Shown here: piece after piece, positions 20,042-27,651 of the stretch | Position numbering within the stretch: position 1 is the stretch's first letter | How the letters are laid out: each line of letters starts with the position of its first letter | Assembly (NCBI GenBank): GCA_964563855.1 | Contig: CAZLYU010000003.1 | Span: forward strand, 62,001-126,000 | Direction: 5' to 3' | Length of the DNA stretch: 64,000 nucleotides | From: JAFGRR01 sp964563855 | GTDB lineage: Bacteria; Planctomycetota; Phycisphaerae; UBA1845; Fen-1342 | Notes under the pieces: model-generated | The model's input: only the letters and a program-made list of their open reading frames with translations | Database searches by the model: none | What the model was told of the DNA's origin: nothing | Position numbers and translations under genes: made by a program

Positions 20042-20302
20042 TCCGATCCTCTTCCTGCCTGAACGCGATGGTTGTGAGCGGTGACGACGCGGGGCGCCGC
20101 CGTTCCTCCCATCAGACGGTAGCGGAAAAGTGGAGCAAGCAAAAGGCAATTTCCGCCTCGGATTTCCGGCATCACCCCCCTCCACGAGTGCCTCGCATCA
20201 GGCCGACAAACGCACGACGGCATCTCCGCTCGACAACCGCTACGTCCTCGCCTGTCGAACCGGCGAAGCCCAAGCGCCCTCGCCACAAAAGGACGCCGAG
20301 CG

Positions 20303-21100
20303 CTACAGCCACGCAACCAACACCACCACCCCCAACACCACGCGATACACCGCAAACGGCGTAAATCGGTAGCGCTTGACGTAGCTCATGAACCCCGCCA
20401 CCACCGCCAGCGCCACCACGAACGCCACCAGCGTCCCCACGCCGATCACCATCGCGTTCTCGGCGTTCAGGTCTTCGTGATACTTCATCAATCGCAGCGT
20501 CCCCGCACCGCAAATCGTCGGTATCGCCAGATAAAACGAAAACTCCGTCGCCACCCGCGGCGTGAGTCCCGCGGCCATGCCGCCCATAATCGTCGCGCCC
20601 GCCCGCGACGTGCCCGGCACCATGCTGATGCATTGCGCGAGTCCGATGATCAGCGCCTGCCGATAGGTCACATCCTCGAGCTCCATCGGTTTCTCGACCC
20701 GGCAGCGCCGGTCGATCAGCTCGATCACACCCGCCCCGAGGATGAGCGCGATCGCCACGATCATCGGGTTGCCTTCGAGGTGCTCCTCCATGAAGTCGTT
20801 GACCATCAGGCCGATCAGCGCCGCCGGCAGAAACGCGACCAGCACTTTCGTAAACGCGTGCCGCTTCCAGGTCATCGGACTGAACGTGCGCAGTCGCCGC
20901 CAGATGCCGCTCCAAAAGTAGATGACCACCGCGGCGATCGCACCGATCTGACTGACAAACAGGAACGCGCGCGTCGTCGGCTGTTCGGGGTCGATGCCCA
21001 TCCAGTGATTCGCGAGAATCAGGTGCCCGGTGCTGGAGACCGGCAGAAACTCGGTCAGCCCTTCAATCACCCCCAAGATCACCGACTCGAGCCACGTCAC
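20303..21100 (-). CDS. uppP: Undecaprenyl-diphosphate phosphatase (BacA/UppP)
   Basis: 265 residues, strongly hydrophobic with about eight membrane segments. It recycles the undecaprenyl pyrophosphate carrier used for peptidoglycan and other wall polymers. Signature sequences are the N-terminal GVIEGLTEFLPVSSTGHLIL with its catalytic Glu and Ser, and the second copy region MVPGTSRAGATIMGG with the catalytic Arg. The start is a GTG whose last bases form the TGA of pgpA (GTGA overlap), so translation is probably coupled to pgpA. It is the third gene of a membrane-lipid operon pgsA-pgpA-uppP. Loss of the family usually raises bacitracin sensitivity. Confidence 0.94.
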   Translation of the reverse strand: MTWLESVILGVIEGLTEFLPVSSTGHLILANHWMGIDPEQPTTRAFLFVSQIGAIAAVVIYFWSGIWRRLRTFSPMTWKRHAFTKVLVAFLPAALIGLMVNDFMEEHLEGNPMIVAIALILGAGVIELIDRRCRVEKPMELEDVTYRQALIIGLAQCISMVPGTSRAGATIMGGMAAGLTPRVATEFSFYLAIPTICGAGTLRLMKYHEDLNAENAMVIGVGTLVAFVVALAVVAGFMSYVKRYRFTPFAVYRVVLGVVVLVAWL

Positions 21101-21669
21101 GAGCCGCCGCCCCAGGTGATCACGCCGTCGAGCCCGAGCATGCTCGCCGCGGGCGTGAAGCGCCACAGCAGTTGTCCCGCGAGGTTCGCGTAGATCGCCG
21201 CAAACAGATCATCCAGCAAGATGCCCCAGCCCGCGGGCAACGCTTCGAGCTGTCGCGCCGGGGGCGGCTTGATGATGTCAAAGAAGCGGAAGGCCAGAAA
21301 CTGGCCGAACATCAGCACCGCCAGCGTCGTGAGGCTCGCGTCAGCGGTGAGCGCCAGCGGCAGAAACAGCAGCGCCAGAAACTGACCCGCAAACTCGTCG
21401 AGCACGAACTGCTTGGGATCTTTGCGGCCGAAGCGCGCCACCGCCCACTCGCCGAACACCACCGACAAGACGCAACTGATCAGCATCAGCGCAACCAGCG
21501 CGAGTTCAAAAATCAACCGCCCGCCGTCGACCGCGCTCAGCGCGATCCACAGACCGAACGCAATCGGCAACGCCGGCAGCGATCCCCACGTGCCGCTCGC
21601 GATCGGCGCGAATCCGGTCCCGCCGACGGTGATACAGAATGTTTTGAACGGGCTGCGATCCGCGGTCAT
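21097..21669 (-). CDS. pgpA: Phosphatidylglycerophosphatase A
   Basis: 190 residues. It removes the phosphate from phosphatidylglycerophosphate to give phosphatidylglycerol. Typical features are GTGFAPIASGTWGSLPALP near the N-terminus, the acidic DEFAGQFLALL motif, FRFFDIIKPPP and the C-terminal GWGILLDDLFAAIYANL. Several hydrophobic segments indicate an integral membrane protein. The ATG at 21669 overlaps the pgsA stop (ATGA), and its own stop overlaps the uppP GTG, so three genes are chained by four-base overlaps. PgsA makes its substrate, so consecutive steps are encoded next to each other. Confidence 0.94.
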   Translation of the reverse strand: MTADRSPFKTFCITVGGTGFAPIASGTWGSLPALPIAFGLWIALSAVDGGRLIFELALVALMLISCVLSVVFGEWAVARFGRKDPKQFVLDEFAGQFLALLFLPLALTADASLTTLAVLMFGQFLAFRFFDIIKPPPARQLEALPAGWGILLDDLFAAIYANLAGQLLWRFTPAASMLGLDGVITWGGGS

Positions 21670-22274
21670 GGCGTGACGTCCGCCGTCCTGCGCGACTCGG
21701 AAACGTTCGCCAGGAACCGCCAAGCTCGGCTCACCGCCGCCAGCCCCGACGCGATCGTCAGTAGCACGGTCAGCCAGACCAGCACCACCGCCAGCCCGCT
21801 CAACCCCGCCAGCACTTCAAACGCCGCCACCGCGAAGATGAGGCCAATCGTGATCGACTGCGTCACCATCTTGAGTTTCCCGGTCCAATCCGCCCCGAAG
21901 GCGCCCCCACCCGCCTCACTTTCAGCACGCAGCGCTGACACGAGCAGCTCGCGCGCCACAATCACCACCACCATCCACGACGCGACGCCCGCAAAATCGA
22001 ATTGCGGCGTCGCGAAAAAGATGAACGTGCCGCACACGAGAACCTTGTCGGCGAATGGATCGGCGATTCGCCCAAACGTTGACTCCTGCGCCCAGCGTCG
22101 CGCTAAGTAGCCATCGAGAAAGTCGGTGACCGCCGCGATCACGAACACGCAGAACGACAGCACCAGCAACACGCGCGGCGCAGCAGCCGTCAGCGGGTCA
22201 CACAGCGTAAGCAACGCAAACAGCACCACCGCGAAGCCGAGCCGGGCCGTCGTGAGTTGGTTGGGAACGTTCAT
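21666..22274 (-). CDS. pgsA: CDP-diacylglycerol--glycerol-3-phosphate phosphatidyltransferase
   Basis: 202 residues. It makes phosphatidylglycerophosphate from CDP-diacylglycerol and glycerol 3-phosphate. The CDP-alcohol phosphatidyltransferase motif D-G-x2-A-R-x8-G-x3-D-x3-D is complete: DGYLARRWAQESTFGRIADP followed by FAD. Five to six membrane helices are visible. N-terminal MNVPNQLTTARLG is typical for PgsA and fixes the start. It is the first gene of the pgsA-pgpA-uppP operon. Together with pgpA it provides the anionic phospholipid phosphatidylglycerol, while btaA/btaB elsewhere in the window would provide a phosphorus-free betaine lipid. Confidence 0.94.
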   Translation of the reverse strand: MNVPNQLTTARLGFAVVLFALLTLCDPLTAAAPRVLLVLSFCVFVIAAVTDFLDGYLARRWAQESTFGRIADPFADKVLVCGTFIFFATPQFDFAGVASWMVVVIVARELLVSALRAESEAGGGAFGADWTGKLKMVTQSITIGLIFAVAAFEVLAGLSGLAVVLVWLTVLLTIASGLAAVSRAWRFLANVSESRRTADVTP

Positions 22275-22410
22275 CGTCGCGGTCCGTGCAACGCTCGGGT
22301 GGCTTCGTCATCCGCCAGGGGCCGGCAGTATAGACCCATCGCGGGATCCGCACAGGCGCGCTGCAGCTCTTGAAGCTCGACGAAACAGCGTGGGGCCGAG
22401 TTTGACCGAT

Positions 22411-23280
22411 TTAGCCGCCGAGCGCGGTGGAAGCGGGTTCCGCTGGCCGGGCGTCGGCAGCGTCGACGCCCGCCGGCGCGGTTCGGGCGGCGGCTGGCGG
22501 CACAGATCGTGCCGCGCGCAGATGGAACACGCGAACGGCGTTGCCATGCGTCACCAATTCGAACGTCGCAGGAGGAAGCTGCTCGCGCAATTCGCGAATG
22601 ACGGTCTGCAGCGCGTGTCGCCGGCCTTCGTCGCTTCCGCCGCCGTCGGTTGCGAACAACAGTCGCTCCGGACCAATGACGTCGAGGGCGTCGCGGATGT
22701 CGGCGCTGCTGGCTCCGACGGTGTCGAGCACGATGTTGGTCTCGCGCCGCAGCGCCGCGTGTCGCAGGGCATCAAAAAGCTCGCGGCGTCCGATATTCTT
22801 CAGCGCCCCCGACAGCACAAGGGGTACGTCACTATTCCGCCGCGCCAAGGCCAGCAATTCACCCGGATGCAAATGCTCGCGCGGCGCCGTCCGAATGACC
22901 GCGGGTCGCGCCAGTCGCGCCGCGCCGTCGACATAGGGCGCCAGCAGCGTCTTGTCCGCGAGCCCGTAGCCATGCCGCCACGGGGAGAAGACCGCGCCGA
23001 CAAACGGCTCGCGGCTAACCGCGCCGATCAGCACCGCCGGATGGCTGTCCAGACGGCCCGGTCGCGCCCAATACAGAGGAACGAGTCGCGGCTGACGCTT
23101 CGCTTCTTGCAGACAAGCGAGGTTCAGCTCGACTTCGTCGCGCTCGCGCCCGTCGTGCGGCTCATCGCCGCAATAGGTCAGAATCTGCTGCACGCCGAGC
23201 GCATCCGCCAGCGTGAGCAAGTCGGCGGCGGTGCTTCGGCGCCCGTCGAGTTGGTCCAGATGGGCGTGAGCGTCGATCAT
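22411..23280 (-). CDS. TatD-like metal-dependent hydrolase
   Basis: 289 residues. The N-terminal MIDAHAHLDQLDG carries the His-x-His metal motif of the TIM-barrel amidohydrolases. Further barrel strands are VPLYWARPG, FVGAVFSPWRHGYG, PLVLSGALKN, NIVLDTVGAS and RLLFATDGGG (the last with the metal-binding Asp). The closest general match is the TatD/amidohydrolase-2 group, but the sequence is divergent and no substrate can be named. It ends in an Ala/Pro-rich tail with no clear function. The ATG at 23280 is used; the frame continues through the gap upstream but that is not coding. The neighbouring aminotransferase gene is divergent, with the assembly gap between. Confidence 0.75.
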   Translation of the reverse strand: MIDAHAHLDQLDGRRSTAADLLTLADALGVQQILTYCGDEPHDGRERDEVELNLACLQEAKRQPRLVPLYWARPGRLDSHPAVLIGAVSREPFVGAVFSPWRHGYGLADKTLLAPYVDGAARLARPAVIRTAPREHLHPGELLALARRNSDVPLVLSGALKNIGRRELFDALRHAALRRETNIVLDTVGASSADIRDALDVIGPERLLFATDGGGSDEGRRHALQTVIRELREQLPPATFELVTHGNAVRVFHLRAARSVPPAAARTAPAGVDAADARPAEPASTALGG

Positions 23281-23337
23281 CGGCACCTGTCCTATCGACT
23301 GGCCCACGCCCACTGTTGAGGGCGATCGACGTCGCCG

Positions 23338-23392
23338 TTGACGACGCCGACGCGGTTCGATAGGTTCGCGCTGTTCGCGGGTTGTCCACCAA
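23338..23392. repeat. 55-base contig-end copy, left of assembly gap
   Basis: These 55 bases are identical to 23493-23547. The left copy ends exactly where the N run begins. The most likely meaning is that two contigs ending in the same k-mer were scaffolded without merging, so the true sequence is continuous and holds one copy. It lies between the TatD-like gene and the aminotransferase gene. Confidence 0.85.
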
Positions 23393-23492
23393 NNNNNNNN
23401 NNNNNNNNNNNNNNNNNNNNNNNNNNNNNNNNNNNNNNNNNNNNNNNNNNNNNNNNNNNNNNNNNNNNNNNNNNNNNNNNNNNNNNNNNNNN
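23393..23492. other. Assembly gap of 100 N
   Basis: Exactly 100 unknown bases, the usual placeholder for a gap of unknown size. Flanked on both sides by the same 55 bases, so it probably represents no missing sequence at all. Confidence 0.98.
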
Positions 23493-23547
23493 TTGACGAC
23501 GCCGACGCGGTTCGATAGGTTCGCGCTGTTCGCGGGTTGTCCACCAA
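23493..23547. repeat. 55-base contig-end copy, right of assembly gap
   Basis: Identical to 23338-23392 and begins exactly at the last N. It ends 13 bases before the aminotransferase ATG. A TTGACG-like hexamer at its left end with 17 bases to TAGGTT is a weak candidate promoter for the aminotransferase gene. Confidence 0.85.
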
Positions 23548-23560
23548 CAAGGGCTGACTT

Positions 23561-24727
23561 ATGTCTCTCAGTCGCATGGCCGCATCCCTCGCGCCCTCGC
23601 CTACCCTCGCTTTGAACGCCACCGCGCGACGCCTGCGGGCCGAAGGCGTCGACGTACTGCATCTCGGCGGCGGGGAGCCGATCGAGGCGGCGCCGGCGGC
23701 GGCGGTCGCGGCAGCGCAAGAAGTGCTTGCCGGCGGCGTCGTGCGCTATCCGCCGGTCGATGGCTCCGCCGAACTCAAAGACGCCATCATCGCCAGCACC
23801 AAGCAGATCTACAGCTACGAACCAACCCCCAAACAGGTCGCGGTCGCCAGCGGCGGCAAGCAGGCCATCATGCTCATCTTGCGGGCGTTGCTCGACCCCG
23901 GCGACGAGGTCGTGTTTCCAACGCCGTATTGGGTGAGCTATCCCTCCATGGTCCAACTCGCCAGCGGCGCCCCGGCTCCCACCAAGCCGCGGCGTGAGCG
24001 GTTCGTGCCGACGATCGACGACATCGAAGCGGTGTTCACGTCGCGAACGAAAGCGCTGATCATTAACTCGCCCAGCAACCCATCCGGACTGTTGTATCCC
24101 GACGAACTGCTGCGCGACATCGCCGCGCTGTGCGCCGCGCGCAATGTCTATCTGATCAGCGATGATGTCTATCAACCGCTGGTGTTCGCGGGCGGCGGAG
24201 CGACGCCCATCACACGCTATGCGAGCGAACTGCTCTCGCAAGAGCGACTCATCCTCATCAACGCCGTCTCGAAGGCGTACGCGATGACCGGCTTTCGCGT
24301 CGGCTGGGCGATCGCCCCCGAGCCGATCGCCCGGGCCGTCGCGGCGATGCTTGGTCACGAAACGTCGGGCGTGTCGACGATCTCGCAGCAAGCCGCGCTC
24401 GGTGCGCTGACGGGTGATCAATCCTTCACCCAAACCCTCGCAAGCTCGCTGCTCGAGAAACGCGACGTGTTGCTCGCGGAACTCAATCCCCTCACCAAAG
24501 CCCGCATCCCGCCCGCGGACGGCGGCCTTTATGTCTTCGGCGATTTCTCTGCGTATCAGCCATCTTCAACCGAGCTGGCCGCCGGATTGCTGAGCGCGGC
24601 GCGCGTCCTAACCGTTCCGGGCGTCGCGTTCGGGCTGGATGGCTGCTTGCGGATCAGCTTTTGCGGACCCATCGACCAGGTAAAAGAGGGCGCGCGCCGC
24701 ATCGCCGAACACCTCAACGGCGCATAA
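23561..24727 (+). CDS. Pyridoxal-phosphate aminotransferase, class I/II (aspartate aminotransferase-like)
   Basis: 388 residues. Fold-type I aminotransferase with the phosphate/PLP features INSPSNPSG (substrate and cofactor contact), YLISDDVYQPL (Asp pairing with the pyridine nitrogen) and the Schiff-base Lys in INAVSKAYAMTGFRVGWA. The C-terminal Arg that binds the substrate carboxylate is in GCLRISFC. The N-terminus (LGGGEPIEAAPAAAVAAAQEVL) is that of the AspAT subgroup Ib used for aspartate or aromatic amino acids; specificity is uncertain. AAGGG eight bases before the ATG supports the start. It is preceded by the assembly gap and followed by 216 bases without a gene. Confidence 0.9.
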   Translation: MSLSRMAASLAPSPTLALNATARRLRAEGVDVLHLGGGEPIEAAPAAAVAAAQEVLAGGVVRYPPVDGSAELKDAIIASTKQIYSYEPTPKQVAVASGGKQAIMLILRALLDPGDEVVFPTPYWVSYPSMVQLASGAPAPTKPRRERFVPTIDDIEAVFTSRTKALIINSPSNPSGLLYPDELLRDIAALCAARNVYLISDDVYQPLVFAGGGATPITRYASELLSQERLILINAVSKAYAMTGFRVGWAIAPEPIARAVAAMLGHETSGVSTISQQAALGALTGDQSFTQTLASSLLEKRDVLLAELNPLTKARIPPADGGLYVFGDFSAYQPSSTELAAGLLSAARVLTVPGVAFGLDGCLRISFCGPIDQVKEGARRIAEHLNGA

Positions 24728-24943
24728 CTTCGCGACCCCCGGGCAAAGACGTCTAATCCGCCCGCGCTCGAGTGCGCAGCCGCTCATCGACGCCTGCTGC
24801 TATTCAATACTTGCACAGGTGTCGCCGAACTACACCGGGGACGAGACGATTCGTCGTCGGGTGCAACGACGAGATGGTTGAGCCACATTGGCTTCGTGAC
24901 GACGTCAGCGGCGCGAACCACACGCCGGAGTGGGGACTGAGAC

Positions 24944-25372
24944 ATGCTGGTTCGTAGCGTCCGCATCGACAATATCACACTCGACCGACTCCTCAATCGT
25001 CTCGACGAATCCGCATCGGCGAGCGATGCGAACAGACGCCGCGAAACAGCCCGCTATCCCTATCGCTTACGCGGATGCATCGTTCATCTGCAGCAACGCG
25101 ACGACCGCGAACCCCGCGCGCATCTCGTCGCCACGCGCGAAATCAGCGGCGGCGGATTCAGCTTTCTGCACGGAAGCTTCGTGCACACGGGCTCGCGGTG
25201 CCTGGTGCAGTTGATCACCGCCCAGGGTGGACACCGCGACGCACGCGGCGTCGTCATGCACTGCCGCTACGTGGGCGGCGGTCTGCACTCGGTCGGCGTG
25301 CGATTCGACGACCCCGTGCAGATTGTTGACCTCGTCGGCGACGCGAAGACCATCTCACCACAAGCCGGGTAG
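24944..25372 (+). CDS. PilZ-domain protein, probable cyclic-di-GMP receptor
   Basis: 142 residues. After a 30-residue helical lead comes a PilZ barrel. Motif one, R-x3-R, is R33-E-T-A-R37; motif two, usually D/N-x-S-x-x-G, reads E66-I-S68-G-G-G71, so the first position is a conservative Glu. PilZ proteins bind cyclic di-GMP and often control motility or surface polysaccharide. A flagellar block is 4 kb downstream, but nothing links them directly. No effector domain is attached. Binding would need testing because of the Glu change. The upstream 216 bases hold no gene that I can support. Confidence 0.78.
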   Translation: MLVRSVRIDNITLDRLLNRLDESASASDANRRRETARYPYRLRGCIVHLQQRDDREPRAHLVATREISGGGFSFLHGSFVHTGSRCLVQLITAQGGHRDARGVVMHCRYVGGGLHSVGVRFDDPVQIVDLVGDAKTISPQAG

Positions 25373-25448
25373 ACGCTACACTCCCAGTCTGTTGTGAATG
25401 CGCGGCACGGCCGCGCGACGCACTTCTGCGCAATTGAGCGAACCGCCC

Positions 25449-25988
25449 ATGACGAGTCACGCCGTTCCGGAGCAACGCGGTGTTGTTGCCCGCAAGCCGC
25501 ACCGCACGTGGCCGCGAGCCGCAACGGTCGCCGTCTCAATTGTCGCGTGGGCCGCGGTGATCGGATCGCTGCGACAAGTCGCTACGGTCACAGTCGACGC
25601 CCTCCGCGACACGCGCGAGCGGAATGTGAGCTACGCGATCCGGGTCACCGGCGACTTCGACGCGTTCGGCGGTCGCTTTGAAGCCATCGGTCAGACCTAT
25701 CGCGGCACAGGCGGCGCGACGCTGGCCGCGACGCAACTGACGATCGTGACCGTTAGCTTCATTGGGGTTCACGCGCGACGCCGCGGGCTGCGGTCGCTCG
25801 CCGCCGCGGGGATGTTCGCGTGGGTTTTGCTCTGGATGGGAAACGCAGCGATCGCGATCGCGCTGGCGCCGCAAGCCGCCGGAGTGTGGATCCACGCGGC
25901 GTTCGTCCTGCCGGGCGCCGTGTGCGTCGCGATGTACATCGCGTGGCGCATGCCGCGCCGCGCCGGCGACGGCCTGAACAAGGCCTAG
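25449..25988 (+). CDS. Small membrane protein of unknown function
   Basis: 179 residues with four hydrophobic stretches, roughly 25-50 (ATVAVSIVAWAAVIG), 95-112 (LAATQLTIVTVSFIGV), 122-143 (LAAAGMFAWVLLWMGNAAIAIAL) and 148-165 (WIHAAFVLPGAVCVAMYIAW), separated by Arg-rich loops. I do not recognise the family. A hydrophilic segment between the first two helices (about 50-93) probably lies outside the cytoplasm. ATG 25449 was chosen since the upstream extension MRGTAARRT is not membrane-like. It follows the PilZ gene by 76 bases on the same strand and may be cotranscribed. Confidence 0.6.
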   Translation: MTSHAVPEQRGVVARKPHRTWPRAATVAVSIVAWAAVIGSLRQVATVTVDALRDTRERNVSYAIRVTGDFDAFGGRFEAIGQTYRGTGGATLAATQLTIVTVSFIGVHARRRGLRSLAAAGMFAWVLLWMGNAAIAIALAPQAAGVWIHAAFVLPGAVCVAMYIAWRMPRRAGDGLNKA

Positions 25989-26040
25989 CGCGCCGCATTC
26001 GGAAAACGCATCGCGACGTTTGGACCGCGGCGGCGCGTCT

Positions 26041-26346
26041 CTAGCCGCCCCACGAGCCGAGCGAACCACCCGCCTGCGTCGGCGCCGCCGCGCCCGGCCC
26101 CATCCCAAAGCGCGGCCCCATCGGCTGCGCTCCCAGCCCGTTGAGCGGCGTGATCGTCGGCGATAGCCCCGCGGTCGGATCCGCATTGGCGCCGAGCGGG
26201 GCGGCGGTCAGCGCCTGTCCCGACTGAGCCGGCGACGCCTGCCCGCCGATGTTCGGCGCGGCCGCCCCGAGCGGATCGACGTTGGGCGCCGGCAAGATTG
26301 ACGGTGCGAGATTCGTAGCGAGCGGCGCGTTCGCGTTGCTGAACAT
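26041..26346 (-). CDS. Small Pro/Ala/Gly-rich protein of unknown function
   Basis: 101 residues of low complexity, rich in Ala, Pro, Gly, Asn, Leu and Met, with no Cys, hardly any charged residues and no signal peptide. Phrases such as PAPNVDPLG, TPLNGLGAQPMGP and GMGPGAAAPTQAGG suggest a disordered chain. AAGGAG ten bases before the ATG supports real translation. It is convergent with the membrane protein gene. Function unknown; a structural or secreted low-complexity protein is possible. Chance ORFs in GC-rich DNA are usually Arg-rich, and this one is not, which argues for a real gene. Confidence 0.5.
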   Translation of the reverse strand: MFSNANAPLATNLAPSILPAPNVDPLGAAAPNIGGQASPAQSGQALTAAPLGANADPTAGLSPTITPLNGLGAQPMGPRFGMGPGAAAPTQAGGSLGSWGG

Positions 26347-26760
26347 GGGGGTCGACTCCTTCAAGGTGCAAGAGGCCGTGCGACGTTTGGGCTGGCGCGG
26401 GGCCTCCGCCCAGCACGATCTCCATCATACCGGCGATCCAGCCGCGATTGGCGGCCCGGGGCCCCGCCGCGACTCCACGAACCTAGTGCGAATGTGGCGT
26501 CGTTCTGACAAGCGAGGCATCGCGGAGAACGATCAAACGCCCCTTTCTCCGAAGGCGCGCGAACGCAATCACCGACGAAGCTGAACGCGGCGTCGAGCCG
26601 CCCACCCCTTGCGTCCCAATCCCCGCCTCGCCACAGTATCATGCGTCGAAACACGCCGCCGCGGGCATGGACGCCGGGCGGTCGGATGGGAAGCATGCGG
26701 GCCCTTCGCCCGCGTCGGCGTCGCCGCTCGCGCAGCCGCACGCCACGCTCGGAGAACACC
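26347..26760. other. Intergenic region between small protein gene and mtnP
   Basis: 414 bases between divergent genes. It should hold both promoters. A TATCAT hexamer at about 26636 is a fair -10 match for mtnP but has no -35 partner at normal spacing. No RNA gene, repeat or convincing ORF was seen. Confidence 0.35.
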
Positions 26761-27651
26761 ATGATCGGCCTCATCGGCGGAACCGGCCTCGGCGATGCGC
26801 TGCTCGGCGCTGCCGCGGGCGAGGAACGCGCCATCGAAACCCCCTACGGCGCCCCCAGCGCACCCATTCGCATCGCCGAATGGGACGGCGTCGAGATCGC
26901 CGTCTTGCCGCGCCACGGCGTCGGACATCAATACAACCCCTCCACGCTGCCCTATCGCGCCAACATCTACGCGATGAAGATGCTCGGCGTGCAGCACATC
27001 ATCGCCAGCGGGACGTGCGGGTCGCTCCGCGAAGACTTCGCGCCGCGGCAACTCGTCGTGCTCGATTCGGTGATCGACAAGACGCAGCGCCGCACGCCGA
27101 CGTTCTTCGACGAAGGTCTGGCGGTGCATTGCGAGTTCGCCAAACCCTACTGCGAGAATCTGCGGCAGGTGCTGCTGAGCGCCGCCGGCGACGTCGACAC
27201 GAAAGTGCACGACGGCGGCACGTATGTATGCATGGAAGGGCCGTGCTTCAGCACGGTCGCTGAGGCGAAGATGCACCAGGTGTGGGGCGGGCACGTGATC
27301 GGCATGACGCAGATGCCCGAAGCGAAGCTCGCCCGCGAAGCGGAGATCGCCTACGCGGGGCTCGCGCTCGTTACAGACTACGACTGCTGGAAGCCGCACG
27401 ACCCCAGTCTCAGCAAGCACAAGCTGCTCGAAGAGATCATCGGCCACATGCACGCCGCCAGCGAGCACGCCGTAGCGCTGCTGAAAGCGGCGATCAAGCG
27501 CATCGCGAGCGGCGGCGCGCCCGAGAGCGACGCGCATACGGCGCTCGATCTCGCGGTCTGGACGAAGCCATCCCACATCTCGCCGGCGCTCATCCGCCAA
27601 TACGGCGTGTTGCTGGAGCGTTGGGCGCAGCAGCGTGACGCGAGCGCGTGA
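26761..27651 (+). CDS. mtnP: S-methyl-5'-thioadenosine phosphorylase
   Basis: 296 residues. It splits methylthioadenosine with phosphate into adenine and methylthioribose 1-phosphate, starting methionine salvage after polyamine synthesis or other SAM use. Family features are the start MIGLIGGTGLGD, LPRHGVGHQYNPSTLPYRAN, IIASGTCGSLRE, GTYVCMEGPCFST and the substrate-contact segment IGMTQMPEAKLAREAEIAYA. The base-binding region TDYDCWK with Asp fits adenine nucleosides rather than guanosine. The BtaA enzyme encoded elsewhere in the window uses SAM and releases methylthioadenosine, so this enzyme could recycle that product. The stop overlaps the recJ GTG by four bases. Confidence 0.92.
   Translation: MIGLIGGTGLGDALLGAAAGEERAIETPYGAPSAPIRIAEWDGVEIAVLPRHGVGHQYNPSTLPYRANIYAMKMLGVQHIIASGTCGSLREDFAPRQLVVLDSVIDKTQRRTPTFFDEGLAVHCEFAKPYCENLRQVLLSAAGDVDTKVHDGGTYVCMEGPCFSTVAEAKMHQVWGGHVIGMTQMPEAKLAREAEIAYAGLALVTDYDCWKPHDPSLSKHKLLEEIIGHMHAASEHAVALLKAAIKRIASGGAPESDAHTALDLAVWTKPSHISPALIRQYGVLLERWAQQRDASA

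Noticed and set aside
23350..23392. tRNA-like end (GGTTCGA and a CCACCA terminus) in the 55-base sequence
   Set aside because: No acceptor stem partner, D arm or anticodon arm can be drawn around it.
23338..23547. Direct repeat around the first gap as target-site duplication or attachment site
   Set aside because: Copies are 55 bases, identical, and stop exactly at the N boundaries, which fits an assembly overlap much better than an integration.
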